From the NCBI GenBank assembly GCA_945907045.1, contig CAMDSH010000018.1, positions 1 to 64,000 on the forward strand: 64,000 nucleotides of DNA. The letters run 5' to 3'. This DNA comes from Rhizobium sp. Q54 (GTDB taxonomy: Bacteria; Pseudomonadota; Alphaproteobacteria; Rhizobiales; Xanthobacteraceae). Under the pieces are notes generated by a model. It ran no database searches and was not told the origin of the DNA. It saw nothing but the letters and a program-made list of their open reading frames with translations. This document shows positions 50,009 through 58,649 of this stretch, in pieces (positions within the stretch are counted from its first letter, which is position 1; every line of letters starts with the position of its first letter). Made by a program: the position numbers and the translations under genes.

Positions 50009-52060
50009 ATGGCGTTGGGACGGCGAAAAGGGAACTCGCGCCGCGAGCCGGTGTTCGATGCGAACCCCGGCAGCGATCTGCGCGTGAATCCGGGAGACCG
50101 GTCCGCGGGTTCCGCAAGCTCGCCGCCAGCCCGGCGAAAAACTCCCCGCAAGCGCCGCCGCGGCGGTGGCGGTGGCCGCCGTTCTTTCATCGGCCGCGCG
50201 TTCTACTGGATGCTGGTGCTCGTGCTCTGGGCGGTGATCGGCGGCGTCGGCGCCGTAGCCTGGATCGGCGCACATCTGCCAGCCATCCAGTCGCTGGAAA
50301 TTCCCAAGCGTCCACCCTCGATCCTGATCGTCGATGTGAATTCGCGCGTGCTGGTGACGCGCGGCGACGCCGGCGGCGCGGTGCTGTCGCTGAAGGAGCT
50401 GCCGCCCTATCTGCCGAAGGCATTCATCGCCATCGAAGACCGCCGCTTTTATTCGCATCACGGCGTCGATCCCATCGGCATCGCGCGCGCCGCGGCCGCG
50501 AACGTCCTCCACCGCAGCGTCGCGCAAGGCGGCTCGACGATTACGCAGCAGCTGGCGAAAAATCTGTTCCTCACGCAGGAGCGCACGCTTCACCGCAAGC
50601 TGCAGGAACTCGGCCTCGCGCTGTGGCTGGAGCGCAAGCTCACCAAGACGCAGATTCTGGAGCTTTATCTCAACCGGGTTTATTTCGGCGCCGGCGCGTG
50701 GGGCATCGAGCAGGCGGCGCAGCGCTACTTCGGCAAATCCGCGCGGCAGGTGACGCTGCCTGAAGCAGCCATCCTTGCGGGCTTGGTCAAATCGCCGACG
50801 CGGCTGGCGCCGACGCGAAACTTCGACGGCGCCGAGCGGCGCGCGCAAGTCGTGCTCACCAGCATGGCGGATGCGGGCTTCATCAGCGACGCCAGCGCCG
50901 CCGCCGCCATTACCCAGCGCCCGCGCATCGCGCCGCAGCCCGGACAAGGCTCGATCAATTATGTCGCCGACTGGATCATGGACGCGCTCGAAGACCTCGT
51001 CGGCCGCGTCGAGCAGGACATCGTGGTGGAAACCTCGATCGATCCGGTGCTCCAGGCCAGCGCGGAAAAGGCGCTGGTCGATGAACTCACGCTCAAGGGC
51101 GAAAAGAACAACGTCAGCCAGGGCGCCATCATCGCGATGACGCCGGAAGGCGCGGTGCGCGCGCTGGTCGGCGGGCGCTCTTACGCCGAGAGCCAGTTCA
51201 ATCGCGCGGTAGCCGCCAAGCGCCAGCCCGGCTCTGCGTTCAAGCCGTTCGTCTACCTCACCGCGCTGGAGCGGGGGCTCACCCCTGAGACGGTACGCGA
51301 AGACAAGCCGATCAAGATCAAAGGCTGGCAGCCGGAAAATTACAGCCGCGAGTATTTCGGCGCGGTGCCGTTGACCAAGGCGCTGGCGCTCTCGCTCAAC
51401 ACCGTCTCGGTGCGCCTCACCATGGAATTCGGTCCGACCGCCGTCGTGCGCACCGCACACCGGCTCGGCATTGCCTCGAAGCTGGAGCCGAACGCCTCGA
51501 TCTCGCTCGGCACTTCCGAAGTCTCGGTGCTCGAACTCACCAGCGCCTACGCGACGTTTGCCAACGGCGGCATGGCCGTGACGCCGCATGTGGTCGAGCG
51601 CGTACGCACGCCGGCCGGCAAGGTGCTCTATACCCGCGAGCAGCAATCGCTCGGGCGCATTGTCGATGCCTCTTACGTCGGCATGATGAACGCGATGATG
51701 CGCGAGACACTCACCATGGGCACCGCGCACAAGGCCGAACTGCCGGGCTGGCCCGCCGCCGGCAAGACCGGCACATCGCAGGAATTCCGCGACGCCTGGT
51801 TCATCGGCTACACCGCGCGCCTCGTCACCGGCGTCTGGCTCGGCAACGACGACGGCACGCCGACCAAGAAGGTCACCGGCGGCGGCATGCCTGTGGATGT
51901 CTGGAGCCGTTTCATGCGGTCCGCGCATCAGGGCATCGTGGTGGCTGCGCTGCCGGGCATCGGCAGCGGCGGGTTATTCGCGTCCGTCACCACGCCAGCA
52001 CCGGCCACCACCGCCAGCCTCGACGACTGGCTGATGGACAGGCTGTTCGGCCGCCGCTGA
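50009..52060 (+). CDS. Penicillin-binding protein 1A (bifunctional)
   Basis: 683 residues from the ATG at 50009 (a GTG at 49991 is upstream in frame). A basic cytosolic tail is followed by one membrane helix (about residues 64-86: AFYWMLVLVLWAVIGGVGAV). The glycosyltransferase-51 domain contains EDRRFYSHHGVD (near 143) and GGSTITQQLAKNLF (near 173). The transpeptidase has the SxxK nucleophile in PGSAFKPF (near 407), SxN in SLNTVS (near 461) and KTGTS (near 586). It polymerises and cross-links peptidoglycan. A neighbouring metalloprotease gene is convergent, nine bases away. Truncated relative to E. coli PBP1A (no outer domain), as usual in Rhizobiales. Confidence 0.95.
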   Translation: MALGRRKGNSRREPVFDANPGSDLRVNPGDRSAGSASSPPARRKTPRKRRRGGGGGRRSFIGRAFYWMLVLVLWAVIGGVGAVAWIGAHLPAIQSLEIPKRPPSILIVDVNSRVLVTRGDAGGAVLSLKELPPYLPKAFIAIEDRRFYSHHGVDPIGIARAAAANVLHRSVAQGGSTITQQLAKNLFLTQERTLHRKLQELGLALWLERKLTKTQILELYLNRVYFGAGAWGIEQAAQRYFGKSARQVTLPEAAILAGLVKSPTRLAPTRNFDGAERRAQVVLTSMADAGFISDASAAAAITQRPRIAPQPGQGSINYVADWIMDALEDLVGRVEQDIVVETSIDPVLQASAEKALVDELTLKGEKNNVSQGAIIAMTPEGAVRALVGGRSYAESQFNRAVAAKRQPGSAFKPFVYLTALERGLTPETVREDKPIKIKGWQPENYSREYFGAVPLTKALALSLNTVSVRLTMEFGPTAVVRTAHRLGIASKLEPNASISLGTSEVSVLELTSAYATFANGGMAVTPHVVERVRTPAGKVLYTREQQSLGRIVDASYVGMMNAMMRETLTMGTAHKAELPGWPAAGKTGTSQEFRDAWFIGYTARLVTGVWLGNDDGTPTKKVTGGGMPVDVWSRFMRSAHQGIVVAALPGIGSGGLFASVTTPAPATTASLDDWLMDRLFGRR

Positions 52061-52069
52061 GGATTTAGT

Positions 52070-52840
52070 TCAGGCGACCGGCATTCCGTAGCGATGCAAA
52101 TCGGTGCCATGCGCGTCGAGCCAGGTTTTGGCGCGGCCCGAGTCGGGGCAGATACGATCCACCAGCCGCCAGAACCGCCGCGAGTGGTTCATCTCGACGA
52201 GATGCGCGACTTCATGCGCAGCGAGATATTCGATCACGAAGACCGGCGCCAAAATCAGCCGCCACGAATAAGATAAATTCCCCGTGGTCGAGCACGAGCC
52301 CCAGCGGCTCGATTGGTCGCGCACCGAAACGCGTCTTATTTTCACGGCGATCTTTTCCGCCGCAAGCCGCGAGGCGGCTTCCAGATCGCTTTTTGCCTCA
52401 CGCTTGAGAAAATCGCAGATGCGCCGGTCGATGTGCGGGGCCTCGCCCGCCACGCACAGCAAACTTTCCTCGCCGCCGGTCTCGACCCACACGGTGCCGC
52501 GCGCACCGCGGCGGTGCACGATGCGATGCGGTGTCCCGCGCAAGGGCACAATGACGCCATGCGCGAACGGTGTTGCCTCGGGCAGACGTTCGAGCCGCGC
52601 CGCAATCCAGCCGCCGTGTTTCTGCGCGAAGGCTTTTGCTTCCTTCAGGCTGCCGCGCGGTGGCATGGTGAGCACCACTTCGCGCGTCGCCGCCTGGATC
52701 CGCAACGTGTAACGGCGCGCCTGCCGGTGGCGCCGCACGCGCACCGGAAAGACCACGTCATCGAAAAACACGGTGATTGATTTCGGTTCGCTGGCGCGGC
52801 GGTCGAGCGGGCGGCGGAAGAGCAAGGCGCGCAATGACAT
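52070..52840 (-). CDS. YgjP/WrpA-like M48-type metallopeptidase (DUF45)
   Basis: 256 residues with the zinc signature LAAHEVAHLVEMNHSRRFW (HEVAH; the third ligand is the downstream His), preceded by the family's SSRWGSCSTTGNLSYSWRLI segment. DUF45 proteins are small cytosolic metalloproteases of unknown physiological substrate. The N-terminal part has a beta-rich RRHRQARRYTLRIQ region. The ribosome-binding site is weak. It lies 83 bases downstream of phaZ on the same strand, with a perfect TGGCCGA-T-TCGGCCA palindrome (52866-52880) in between, and abuts PBP1A tail-to-tail. Confidence 0.88.
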   Translation of the reverse strand: MSLRALLFRRPLDRRASEPKSITVFFDDVVFPVRVRRHRQARRYTLRIQAATREVVLTMPPRGSLKEAKAFAQKHGGWIAARLERLPEATPFAHGVIVPLRGTPHRIVHRRGARGTVWVETGGEESLLCVAGEAPHIDRRICDFLKREAKSDLEAASRLAAEKIAVKIRRVSVRDQSSRWGSCSTTGNLSYSWRLILAPVFVIEYLAAHEVAHLVEMNHSRRFWRLVDRICPDSGRAKTWLDAHGTDLHRYGMPVA

Positions 52841-52923
52841 CGGAGCACGTCCGGAAAGAGTGCCGTGGCCGATTCGGCCAACCCGATAATACTTGCAAGA
52901 TTACCGGAGCGGATGAAAGAGAC

Positions 52924-54315
52924 TCAACGCCCGGCGGAGGACTTTCGCGCCGATGCGCCGCCGGCTTTATTATTGGAGAGCACGAAATCGGCGATGCGCG
53001 GCGCAATCTCGGCGCGGAAGCGCGAGCCGTTGAACACGCCGTAATGGCCGACGGCGGGCTGCAGATAATGCGCCTTGCGGTCGGCGGGAATGTTCGGGCA
53101 CAGCCGGTGCGCGGCTTCCGTCTGGCCGACGCCGGAAATGTCATCGTGCTCGCCTTCGACGGTGAGCAATGCAGTGCGTTTGATCTTGGAGGGATCGACG
53201 GCGCGGCCGCGATGCGTCATCTCGCCTTTGGGGAGCGCGTGGCGGATGAACACTGTGTCAACCGTCTGCAGATAGAACTCAGCGGCAAGATCCATCACCG
53301 CGAGATATTCGTCGTAGAACTCGCGATGCTTCTGCGCGCCGTCGCCGTCACCCTTGACCAGATGCGTGAACAAATCGCGGTGCGCTTCGACGTGGCGGTC
53401 GAGATTCATGCTCATGAAGCCGCCGAGCTGCAAGAACCCCGGATAGACATCGCGCATGAAGCCGGGATGCGGGAACGGCACTTTGGTAATGACGTGGGTG
53501 CGGAACCATTCCAGGCCGCGCTCCATCGCAAGCTTGTTGACGTTGTTGGAATTGATGCGCGTGTCGATCGGCCCGCCCATCAGCACCATCGAACTCGGTA
53601 CGTAAGGATCGTTGTCGGCTTCCATCAGCGCGACGGCGGCGAGCACCGGCACCGACGGCTGGCAGACGGCGATGACGTGCGTATCGCCTCCGAGCACATG
53701 CAGGATGGAGATGACGTAGTCGATGTAATCGTCGAGATCGAAACGCCCCTCCGCCGCCGGCACCATGCGCGCGTCGGCCCAGTCGGTGATGTAGACATCG
53801 TGATTGGGAAGGAAGGTTTCGACCGTCCCGCGCAGCAGCGTCGGATAATGTCCCGACATCGGCGCGACGATGAGAAGTTTCGGTTGCGGGCGGCGCGGCG
53901 AATTTTTGATCGCGCGTTCGAAATGCAGCAGCTTGCAGAACGGGCGCTCCCACACCGGCACGGTATGCACCGGCACGCGCTCGCCGCCGATCAGCGTCGA
54001 GGGGATGTTCCAGTCGGGGCGGCCATAGCGGCGCGTCGAGCGCTCGAACAATTCGGCGGCGGCGGCGATGCTTTTGCCGTAGGTCGTGTGCGAGAGCGGG
54101 TTGGCCGGGTTTTTGAAGAAAAGTTTCGTGGCGTCGGCAAGCGCGCGCGATGGATTGAGCGCGGCATGGCCCATCTCGTAGAGCCAGTACATCGGCGTCG
54201 ATAAAATGACGCCCTCTCCGCCGGGGAGCGCTGCTGCCCCGTCGAATTCCCCGATCGCCATCGGCTCAACCCCCGGCGGTTGCTGCACTGCAGCAGAGTG
54301 TCGCTTTTCCGTCAT
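52924..54315 (-). CDS. phaZ: Intracellular polyhydroxybutyrate depolymerase
   Basis: 463 residues from the ATG at 54315. It matches PhaZ (intracellular type I): GEGVILSTPMYWLYEMGHAA, YITDWADARMVP, and the nucleophile motif AVCQPSVP, where a cysteine (C218) replaces the lipase serine, as in the Ralstonia enzyme. A C-terminal AVGHYGVFNGSRFR holds the catalytic His. It cleaves stored PHB granules to 3-hydroxybutyrate, which BdhA (3510) then oxidises. A second start at 54261 (MAIGEFDG) has GGGGG eight bases upstream and would put the 54281 palindrome outside the coding region; I keep the longer one but this is not settled. Confidence 0.94.
   Translation of the reverse strand: MTEKRHSAAVQQPPGVEPMAIGEFDGAAALPGGEGVILSTPMYWLYEMGHAALNPSRALADATKLFFKNPANPLSHTTYGKSIAAAAELFERSTRRYGRPDWNIPSTLIGGERVPVHTVPVWERPFCKLLHFERAIKNSPRRPQPKLLIVAPMSGHYPTLLRGTVETFLPNHDVYITDWADARMVPAAEGRFDLDDYIDYVISILHVLGGDTHVIAVCQPSVPVLAAVALMEADNDPYVPSSMVLMGGPIDTRINSNNVNKLAMERGLEWFRTHVITKVPFPHPGFMRDVYPGFLQLGGFMSMNLDRHVEAHRDLFTHLVKGDGDGAQKHREFYDEYLAVMDLAAEFYLQTVDTVFIRHALPKGEMTHRGRAVDPSKIKRTALLTVEGEHDDISGVGQTEAAHRLCPNIPADRKAHYLQPAVGHYGVFNGSRFRAEIAPRIADFVLSNNKAGGASARKSSAGR
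54281..54295. promoter_or_regulatory. Perfect palindrome at phaZ 5' end, candidate PhaR operator
   Basis: TGCTGCA-C-TGCAGCA, a perfect 15-base repeat containing CTGC-ACT-GCAG, an exact match to the CTGC-N3-GCAG PhaR consensus. It differs by one base per arm from the palindrome upstream of bdhA (3443-3457). It lies inside codons 7-12 of the longer phaZ frame, or 20 bases upstream of the alternative start at 54261. Confidence 0.6.
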
Positions 54316-54400
54316 ATCGTCAACCTAAAGCACAGACGTTCCCGCACGGTTTACACCGGGAAACAATCGTCTCCGCGGGCTAACCGCCAGAACGGACTGC

Positions 54401-55198
54401 TCATTCTCCGGTCTGCATCAGCGAGCCCTGCACCCGGGCGCTGTCCAGAAGCTTCAGGAAGGCGACGCTGGCGGCGATGAAAAACACCACGTTGATGGCG
54501 AACGCTTCGACCATCAGGTCGGCGCGGAACACGTGGTCGATGAGCAGCGCGCGCATGCCCTCGAACACGTAAGTCGGCGGCAGCGACCACGCCACCCATT
54601 GCAGCCAATGGGGAAGCACCGCCACCGGGTAATAGACGCAGGTGAGGGGGAGGAACAAAAACATGATGGTCCAGGCGAGCGATTCCGCGCCCATGCCGTT
54701 TCGCAGCAGCAGCCCCGAGACGAAAATTCCGATCGCCCAACTGGTGAGAATGAGATTGAGGAAGAACGCCGCCAGTGCGAGGCCCATGCTCCACACGTTG
54801 AAGCCGAAGAAGGCGATGGCGAGGAACGACACCGGCACCATGCCGATGGAAAGACGGATGATGCTCATGGTCATCAGCGCGGCGAGGAATTCGACCGGGC
54901 GCAGCGGCGAGATCATGATGTTGCCGAGGTTGTGCGCGTACATTTCCTCCAGAAACGAAATCGAGAAGCCGAGCTGGCCACGGAACAAAATATCCCACAG
55001 CAACACCGAGCCGATGAAAACGCCGCCGGCCTGTGCGAAATATCCGGCGTTCTGCGAAATGTAGAGTTGCAGGAAGCCCCACATCAGCATCTGCACCGCC
55101 GGCCAATAAATCAGATCGAGAATACGCGGCCACGACGAGCGCAGCAGATACCAGTAGCGCTGCACCATCGCTCCCACGCGGTAAAATGAAAACGTCAT
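54401..55198 (-). CDS. ABC-2 type transporter permease
   Basis: 265 residues from the ATG at 55198, which overlaps the ATPase stop by four bases (ATGA). Six hydrophobic segments are visible, including VFIGSVLLWDILFRGQLGF and MSIIRLSIGMVPVSFLAIAFF. The middle contains the ABC-2 motif FLEEMYAHNLGNIMISPLRPVE. This is a lipid/polysaccharide/drug exporter permease whose substrate is unknown. It pairs with the ATPase encoded just upstream in a two-gene operon. The longer frame at the N-terminus is an out-of-frame read of the ATPase gene. Confidence 0.9.
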   Translation of the reverse strand: MTFSFYRVGAMVQRYWYLLRSSWPRILDLIYWPAVQMLMWGFLQLYISQNAGYFAQAGGVFIGSVLLWDILFRGQLGFSISFLEEMYAHNLGNIMISPLRPVEFLAALMTMSIIRLSIGMVPVSFLAIAFFGFNVWSMGLALAAFFLNLILTSWAIGIFVSGLLLRNGMGAESLAWTIMFLFLPLTCVYYPVAVLPHWLQWVAWSLPPTYVFEGMRALLIDHVFRADLMVEAFAINVVFFIAASVAFLKLLDSARVQGSLMQTGE

Positions 55199-55950
55199 GA
55201 TACAGCCCGCGCTTCGCCGCGCCCGCGCGCAATGTCGAGGAACACATCCTCCAGCGTCTGCCGCCCGTAACGCGCGAGCAAGTTCGCCGGCGTGTCGTCG
55301 TCCACGATGTCGCCCTTCTTCATCATGATGACGCGCGCGCACAGCCGCTCGACCTCCGCCATGTTGTGCGAAGCGAGCAATACGGTTGCGCCGTTCTCGG
55401 CGCAGAAGCGCTCCAGCCGTCCGCGCACCCAGTCGGCGGTGTCGGGATCGAGCGAGGCGGTGGGTTCATCCAGCAGCAGCACGTCCGGCTTGTTGAGCAG
55501 CGCTTTCGCCAGCGAAACGCGCGTCTTTTGCCCGGCGGAGAGCTTGCCGGTTGGGCGGTGGAGGAATTCGCCAAGATCGAGTTCTTCCGCCAGCGCTTCG
55601 ATGCGCGCGCCGATATCTGCAGCGCCGTAGAGCCGCGCGAACACGTTGAGGTTTTGCCACACGGTGAGCCGCATCGGCATATCGACGTAAGGGCTCTCGA
55701 AATTCATCCGGTGCAGCACGCGATAGCGTTGCCGCGGCATCTCGGCGCCCAGCACCTTCACCGTGCCGGAGGTCGGCATAACGAGGCCCATGATGGTGGC
55801 AATCGTCGTCGTTTTGCCGGCGCCGTTGCCGCCGAGCAGACCGGTGATAGTGCCCGGTTCCAGTTCGAACGAAATGCCGTTCACCGCGGTGGTGTTCTTG
55901 TAGCGCTTGACCAGACTTTGAATGGAAATGGCGGGGGTGGCTGCGTGCAT
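55195..55950 (-). CDS. ABC-2 exporter ATP-binding protein
   Basis: 251 residues from the ATG at 55950. Walker A is GGNGAGKTTTI (near 41), signature LSAGQKTRVSLAKAL, Walker B VLLLDEPTASLD and the switch His in LASHNMAEVERLC. It drives the permease encoded downstream (four-base overlap). The RRMNFESPYVDMP-like stretch (here HRMNFESPYVDMP) is the Q-loop region. A longer frame with an unrelated glycine-rich N-terminus is rejected. It shares a 100-base divergent promoter region with regB. Cargo unknown. Confidence 0.92.
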   Translation of the reverse strand: MHAATPAISIQSLVKRYKNTTAVNGISFELEPGTITGLLGGNGAGKTTTIATIMGLVMPTSGTVKVLGAEMPRQRYRVLHRMNFESPYVDMPMRLTVWQNLNVFARLYGAADIGARIEALAEELDLGEFLHRPTGKLSAGQKTRVSLAKALLNKPDVLLLDEPTASLDPDTADWVRGRLERFCAENGATVLLASHNMAEVERLCARVIMMKKGDIVDDDTPANLLARYGRQTLEDVFLDIARGRGEARAVS

Positions 55951-56050
55951 GCTTAAGTCCGTTGATCCAGCCAGATGTGACCTCCCGCCGCCTCCAGTGC
56001 AAGCCCCGCCGCGATTTGAGAGCGTGGCTTGCGTCCGATAGAGTGCCGGC

Positions 56051-57364
56051 ATGGCCGCACGCGATCTCATCCACGATCACCCACGGCGCAATGTGCGCCT
56101 CGACACGCTGGTGCGCCTGCGCTGGCTCGCCATCATCGGCCAGACCACGGCCGTGCTCGGCGTGCATTACGGCCTCGAATTCGAATTGCCGATCTGGGCG
56201 TGCCTCGCCGTCATCGCGCTCTCCGCCTGGCTCAACATCGCGCTGCGCCTGCGCTTCCACATGACGCAGCGGCTGGAGCCGGACCGCGCCGCCTGGATGC
56301 TCGCCTTCGACATCGCCGAACTCGCGGTGCTGTTGTTCCTCACCGGCGGATTGCAGAATCCGTTCGCCTTCCTGTTCCTCGGGCCGGTGCTGATTTCGGC
56401 GACCGCGCTCCCTCCGCGCTTCACGTTGATGCTCGGCGGCTTTGCCATCCTGTGCGCCACCGTGCTGGTGTTCGTGCATTACCCATTGCCGTGGGACAGC
56501 GACGATCCGCTCGAATTGCCGCCGATCTACATGATGGGCGTCTGGCTCTCGATCCTGCTCGCGATCGGATTCATCGGCGTCTACGCCTGGCAGATCACGG
56601 AAGAAGCCCGCCAGCTCGCCGACGCGCTCGCCGCCACCGAACTGGTGCTGGCGCGCGAGCAGCATCTCTCGCAACTCGATGGCCTCGCCGCCGCCGCCGC
56701 GCACGAACTCGGCACGCCACTCTCGACTATTTCGGTCATCGCCAAGGAGCTGGAAAACGCCATCGCGCCGAATGCGCCGCACGGCGACGACGTGCGGCTG
56801 CTGCGCGAGCAGGCGCAACGCTGCCGCGGCATCCTGGCGAAGATCACCGAACTCTCGGCGAGCGGCGAGCCGTTCGACCGCATGCCGCTCTCAACGCTGA
56901 TCGAGGAAGTCGTCGCGCCGCACCGCAATTTCGGCGTCGCCATCGACGTGACAATGCCGGCGGAGCGCGTGGCCGAGCCGGTGGGCGCGCGCAATCCCGC
57001 CATTCTCTACGGCCTCGGCAACCTGGTCGAAAACGCGGTGGACTTCGCACGCGAGCAGGTCGAGGTCGTCGCCGTGTGGAGCGGGCAGGATGTCGCCGTC
57101 ACCATCAGCGACGACGGACCGGGATTTGCGCCGGAGATTATGGGCCGCATCGGCGAGCCTTACGTCACCAGCCGCCGCCGCAAGGATATCGATGCCGAAG
57201 CCATCGGCCTCGGGCTTGGCTTTTTCATCGCCAAGACTTTGCTGGAGCGCTCCGGCGCCACGCTCGCCTTCGAAAACCGCGTGTTCCCGGAATATGGCGC
57301 AGTCATCAAAGTGCGCTGGGGCCGCACGGAATTCGAGCGCGAACTCGCTTTTGCCGCCACTTGA
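56051..57364 (+). CDS. regB: RegB/ActS-type redox sensor histidine kinase
   Basis: 437 residues. An N-terminal six-helix membrane domain (about residues 25-175) carries the GGLQNPF motif of RegB/PrrB, used for quinone sensing. The H-box is AAAHELGTPLSTI (near 220). The redox-active cysteine of RegB is present in AQRCRGILAKI (near 260). The ATP-binding domain has NLVENAVDFAREQV, DDGPGFAPEI and GLGLGFFIAKTLL. It phosphorylates RegA in response to redox. The gap to regA is 100 bases. In rhizobia the pair is called ActS/ActR. The start has a weak ribosome-binding site. Confidence 0.94.
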   Translation: MAARDLIHDHPRRNVRLDTLVRLRWLAIIGQTTAVLGVHYGLEFELPIWACLAVIALSAWLNIALRLRFHMTQRLEPDRAAWMLAFDIAELAVLLFLTGGLQNPFAFLFLGPVLISATALPPRFTLMLGGFAILCATVLVFVHYPLPWDSDDPLELPPIYMMGVWLSILLAIGFIGVYAWQITEEARQLADALAATELVLAREQHLSQLDGLAAAAAHELGTPLSTISVIAKELENAIAPNAPHGDDVRLLREQAQRCRGILAKITELSASGEPFDRMPLSTLIEEVVAPHRNFGVAIDVTMPAERVAEPVGARNPAILYGLGNLVENAVDFAREQVEVVAVWSGQDVAVTISDDGPGFAPEIMGRIGEPYVTSRRRKDIDAEAIGLGLGFFIAKTLLERSGATLAFENRVFPEYGAVIKVRWGRTEFERELAFAAT

Positions 57365-57464
57365 GGACGAGCGCCTATATCGCTATTGCTTGCAGTACAC
57401 CGACAATTTGTAGGAAAATGCGAACGCTGCGATGGAACTTCGCTGCTAAATTGAGGGTAATGCC

Positions 57465-58043
57465 GTGGATCTAGCCATGAGCGACGCCGTGTCGGCGAGC
57501 GTGCGGGAGAAAATCCCGAGCGAGCGTTCGCTGCTCATCGTCGAGGACGACAAGTCGTTTCTGCAGCGACTCGCCAAGGCGCTGGAGCAGCGCGGCTTCG
57601 ACGTCACCATCGCCGAGTCGGTTGCCGACGGGTTGCTGCAGGTCGAGCAGGTGGCGCCCGCTTTCGCGGTGGTCGACATGCGGCTGGTCGACGGCAATGG
57701 CCTCGATGTGATCTCTGCGCTCAAGCGCCGCCGGCCCGAGGCGCGCGCCATCATCCTCACCGGTTACGGCAACATCGCCACCGCCGTGAACGCCGTGAAA
57801 ATCGGCGCCGTCGATTATCTCGCCAAGCCGGTTGACGCAGACGACGTGGTGGCGGCGCTGCTCGCGCTCGACAACAAGAAGATCGAACCGCCGGAAAATC
57901 CGATGTCGGCCGACCGCGTGCGCTGGGAGCACATCCAGCGCATTTACGAATTGTGCGGCCGCAACGTCTCGGAGACCGCGCGCCGGCTCAACATGCACCG
58001 GCGCACGCTGCAGCGCATTCTGGCCAAGCGCGCGCCGCGTTGA
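57465..58043 (+). CDS. regA: RegA/ActR-type response regulator
   Basis: 192 residues. The receiver domain has the acidic pocket LLIVEDDKSF, the phospho-aspartate in VVDMRLVDGNG and the lysine in LAKPVDADD. The short DNA-binding part is the Fis-like HTH (NVSETARRLNMHRRTLQRILAKRAPR) typical of RegA/PrrA/ActR, which is extremely conserved in the group. The start is the GTG at 57465, which has GAGGG seven bases upstream; the ATG at 57477 is worse spaced. It controls oxygen- and redox-dependent genes with RegB. Its stop overlaps the next gene. Confidence 0.95.
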   Translation: MDLAMSDAVSASVREKIPSERSLLIVEDDKSFLQRLAKALEQRGFDVTIAESVADGLLQVEQVAPAFAVVDMRLVDGNGLDVISALKRRRPEARAIILTGYGNIATAVNAVKIGAVDYLAKPVDADDVVAALLALDNKKIEPPENPMSADRVRWEHIQRIYELCGRNVSETARRLNMHRRTLQRILAKRAPR

Positions 58044-58501
58044 CGCAGCGCTTGTCAAATCGCTTGCGAACAACCTGGCCGTGGCTTTGCGCCGCCGCGT
58101 GGCTGACGGCGGCCGCGCCCGCGCTGGCGAGCGCGAATGTGTCATGCCTGATCGACGACGCTTTCCTGAAATTTGAACTTGAAGCGATCGCCGGCAGATC
58201 GGGACCTATCGTACAGGTCCAGGTCGGCGCCATCGAGATCAAACCGGCGGCGGCAAAACTGAAGACACCGCAGATCACGTTCGACCGCCCGCAGATCATT
58301 CAGCAATGGATGCTCGGCAAAGAATTACGACTGCAAGTCGAAGTCACAGACGAGGCGGCGAACGAGAACGTCGATCTCGTCATTCTCACGCAATTCAACG
58401 AACGGCAGAGCAAATATTTCGGCCGCTATGTGCTCAAAATCTCAAGCACAGGCAAGACGAAGGAATTGAAGGGCCGCATCAAGGAGTGCGAGGCCGGATA
58501 G
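58040..58501 (+). CDS. Small secreted protein of unknown function
   Basis: A 153-residue hypothetical protein. With a TTG start at 58040 overlapping the regA stop (TTGA), it begins MTQRLSNRLRTTWPWLCAAA and has a signal peptide ending PALASANVS, with two cysteines in the mature part (near residues 37 and 150) that could form a disulfide. The start is uncertain (no ATG; TTG at 58052 or 58064 also possible). It is likely translationally coupled to regA. No family is recognised. Internal beta-like repeats are hinted at (QVEVTDEAANENVDLVI), possibly a periplasmic partner of the redox system. Confidence 0.55.
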   Translation: MTQRLSNRLRTTWPWLCAAAWLTAAAPALASANVSCLIDDAFLKFELEAIAGRSGPIVQVQVGAIEIKPAAAKLKTPQITFDRPQIIQQWMLGKELRLQVEVTDEAANENVDLVILTQFNERQSKYFGRYVLKISSTGKTKELKGRIKECEAG

Positions 58502-58649
58502 GCGGCAAACAAGCAACACAAGTTGCGCCAAGGCCACAGACAAAACGGTCATAAATCCGCCGGTGCTCAGCCGCAATTCCGGCCCGCGCCGGTCGCGAAG
58601 ACTTTCGATGGTTCCCCCGCTTCTGATTCATTTTTTGAGGGGTGAAATC

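Noticed and set aside
52866-52880. TGGCCGATTCGGCCA palindrome between phaZ and the metalloprotease as a terminator
   Set aside because: The stem is short and no U-tract follows; it could equally be an unspecific GC palindrome.
57953-58501. 182-residue form of the small secreted protein starting inside regA
   Set aside because: The first 29 residues come from regA out of frame; a signal peptide begins after 58040.
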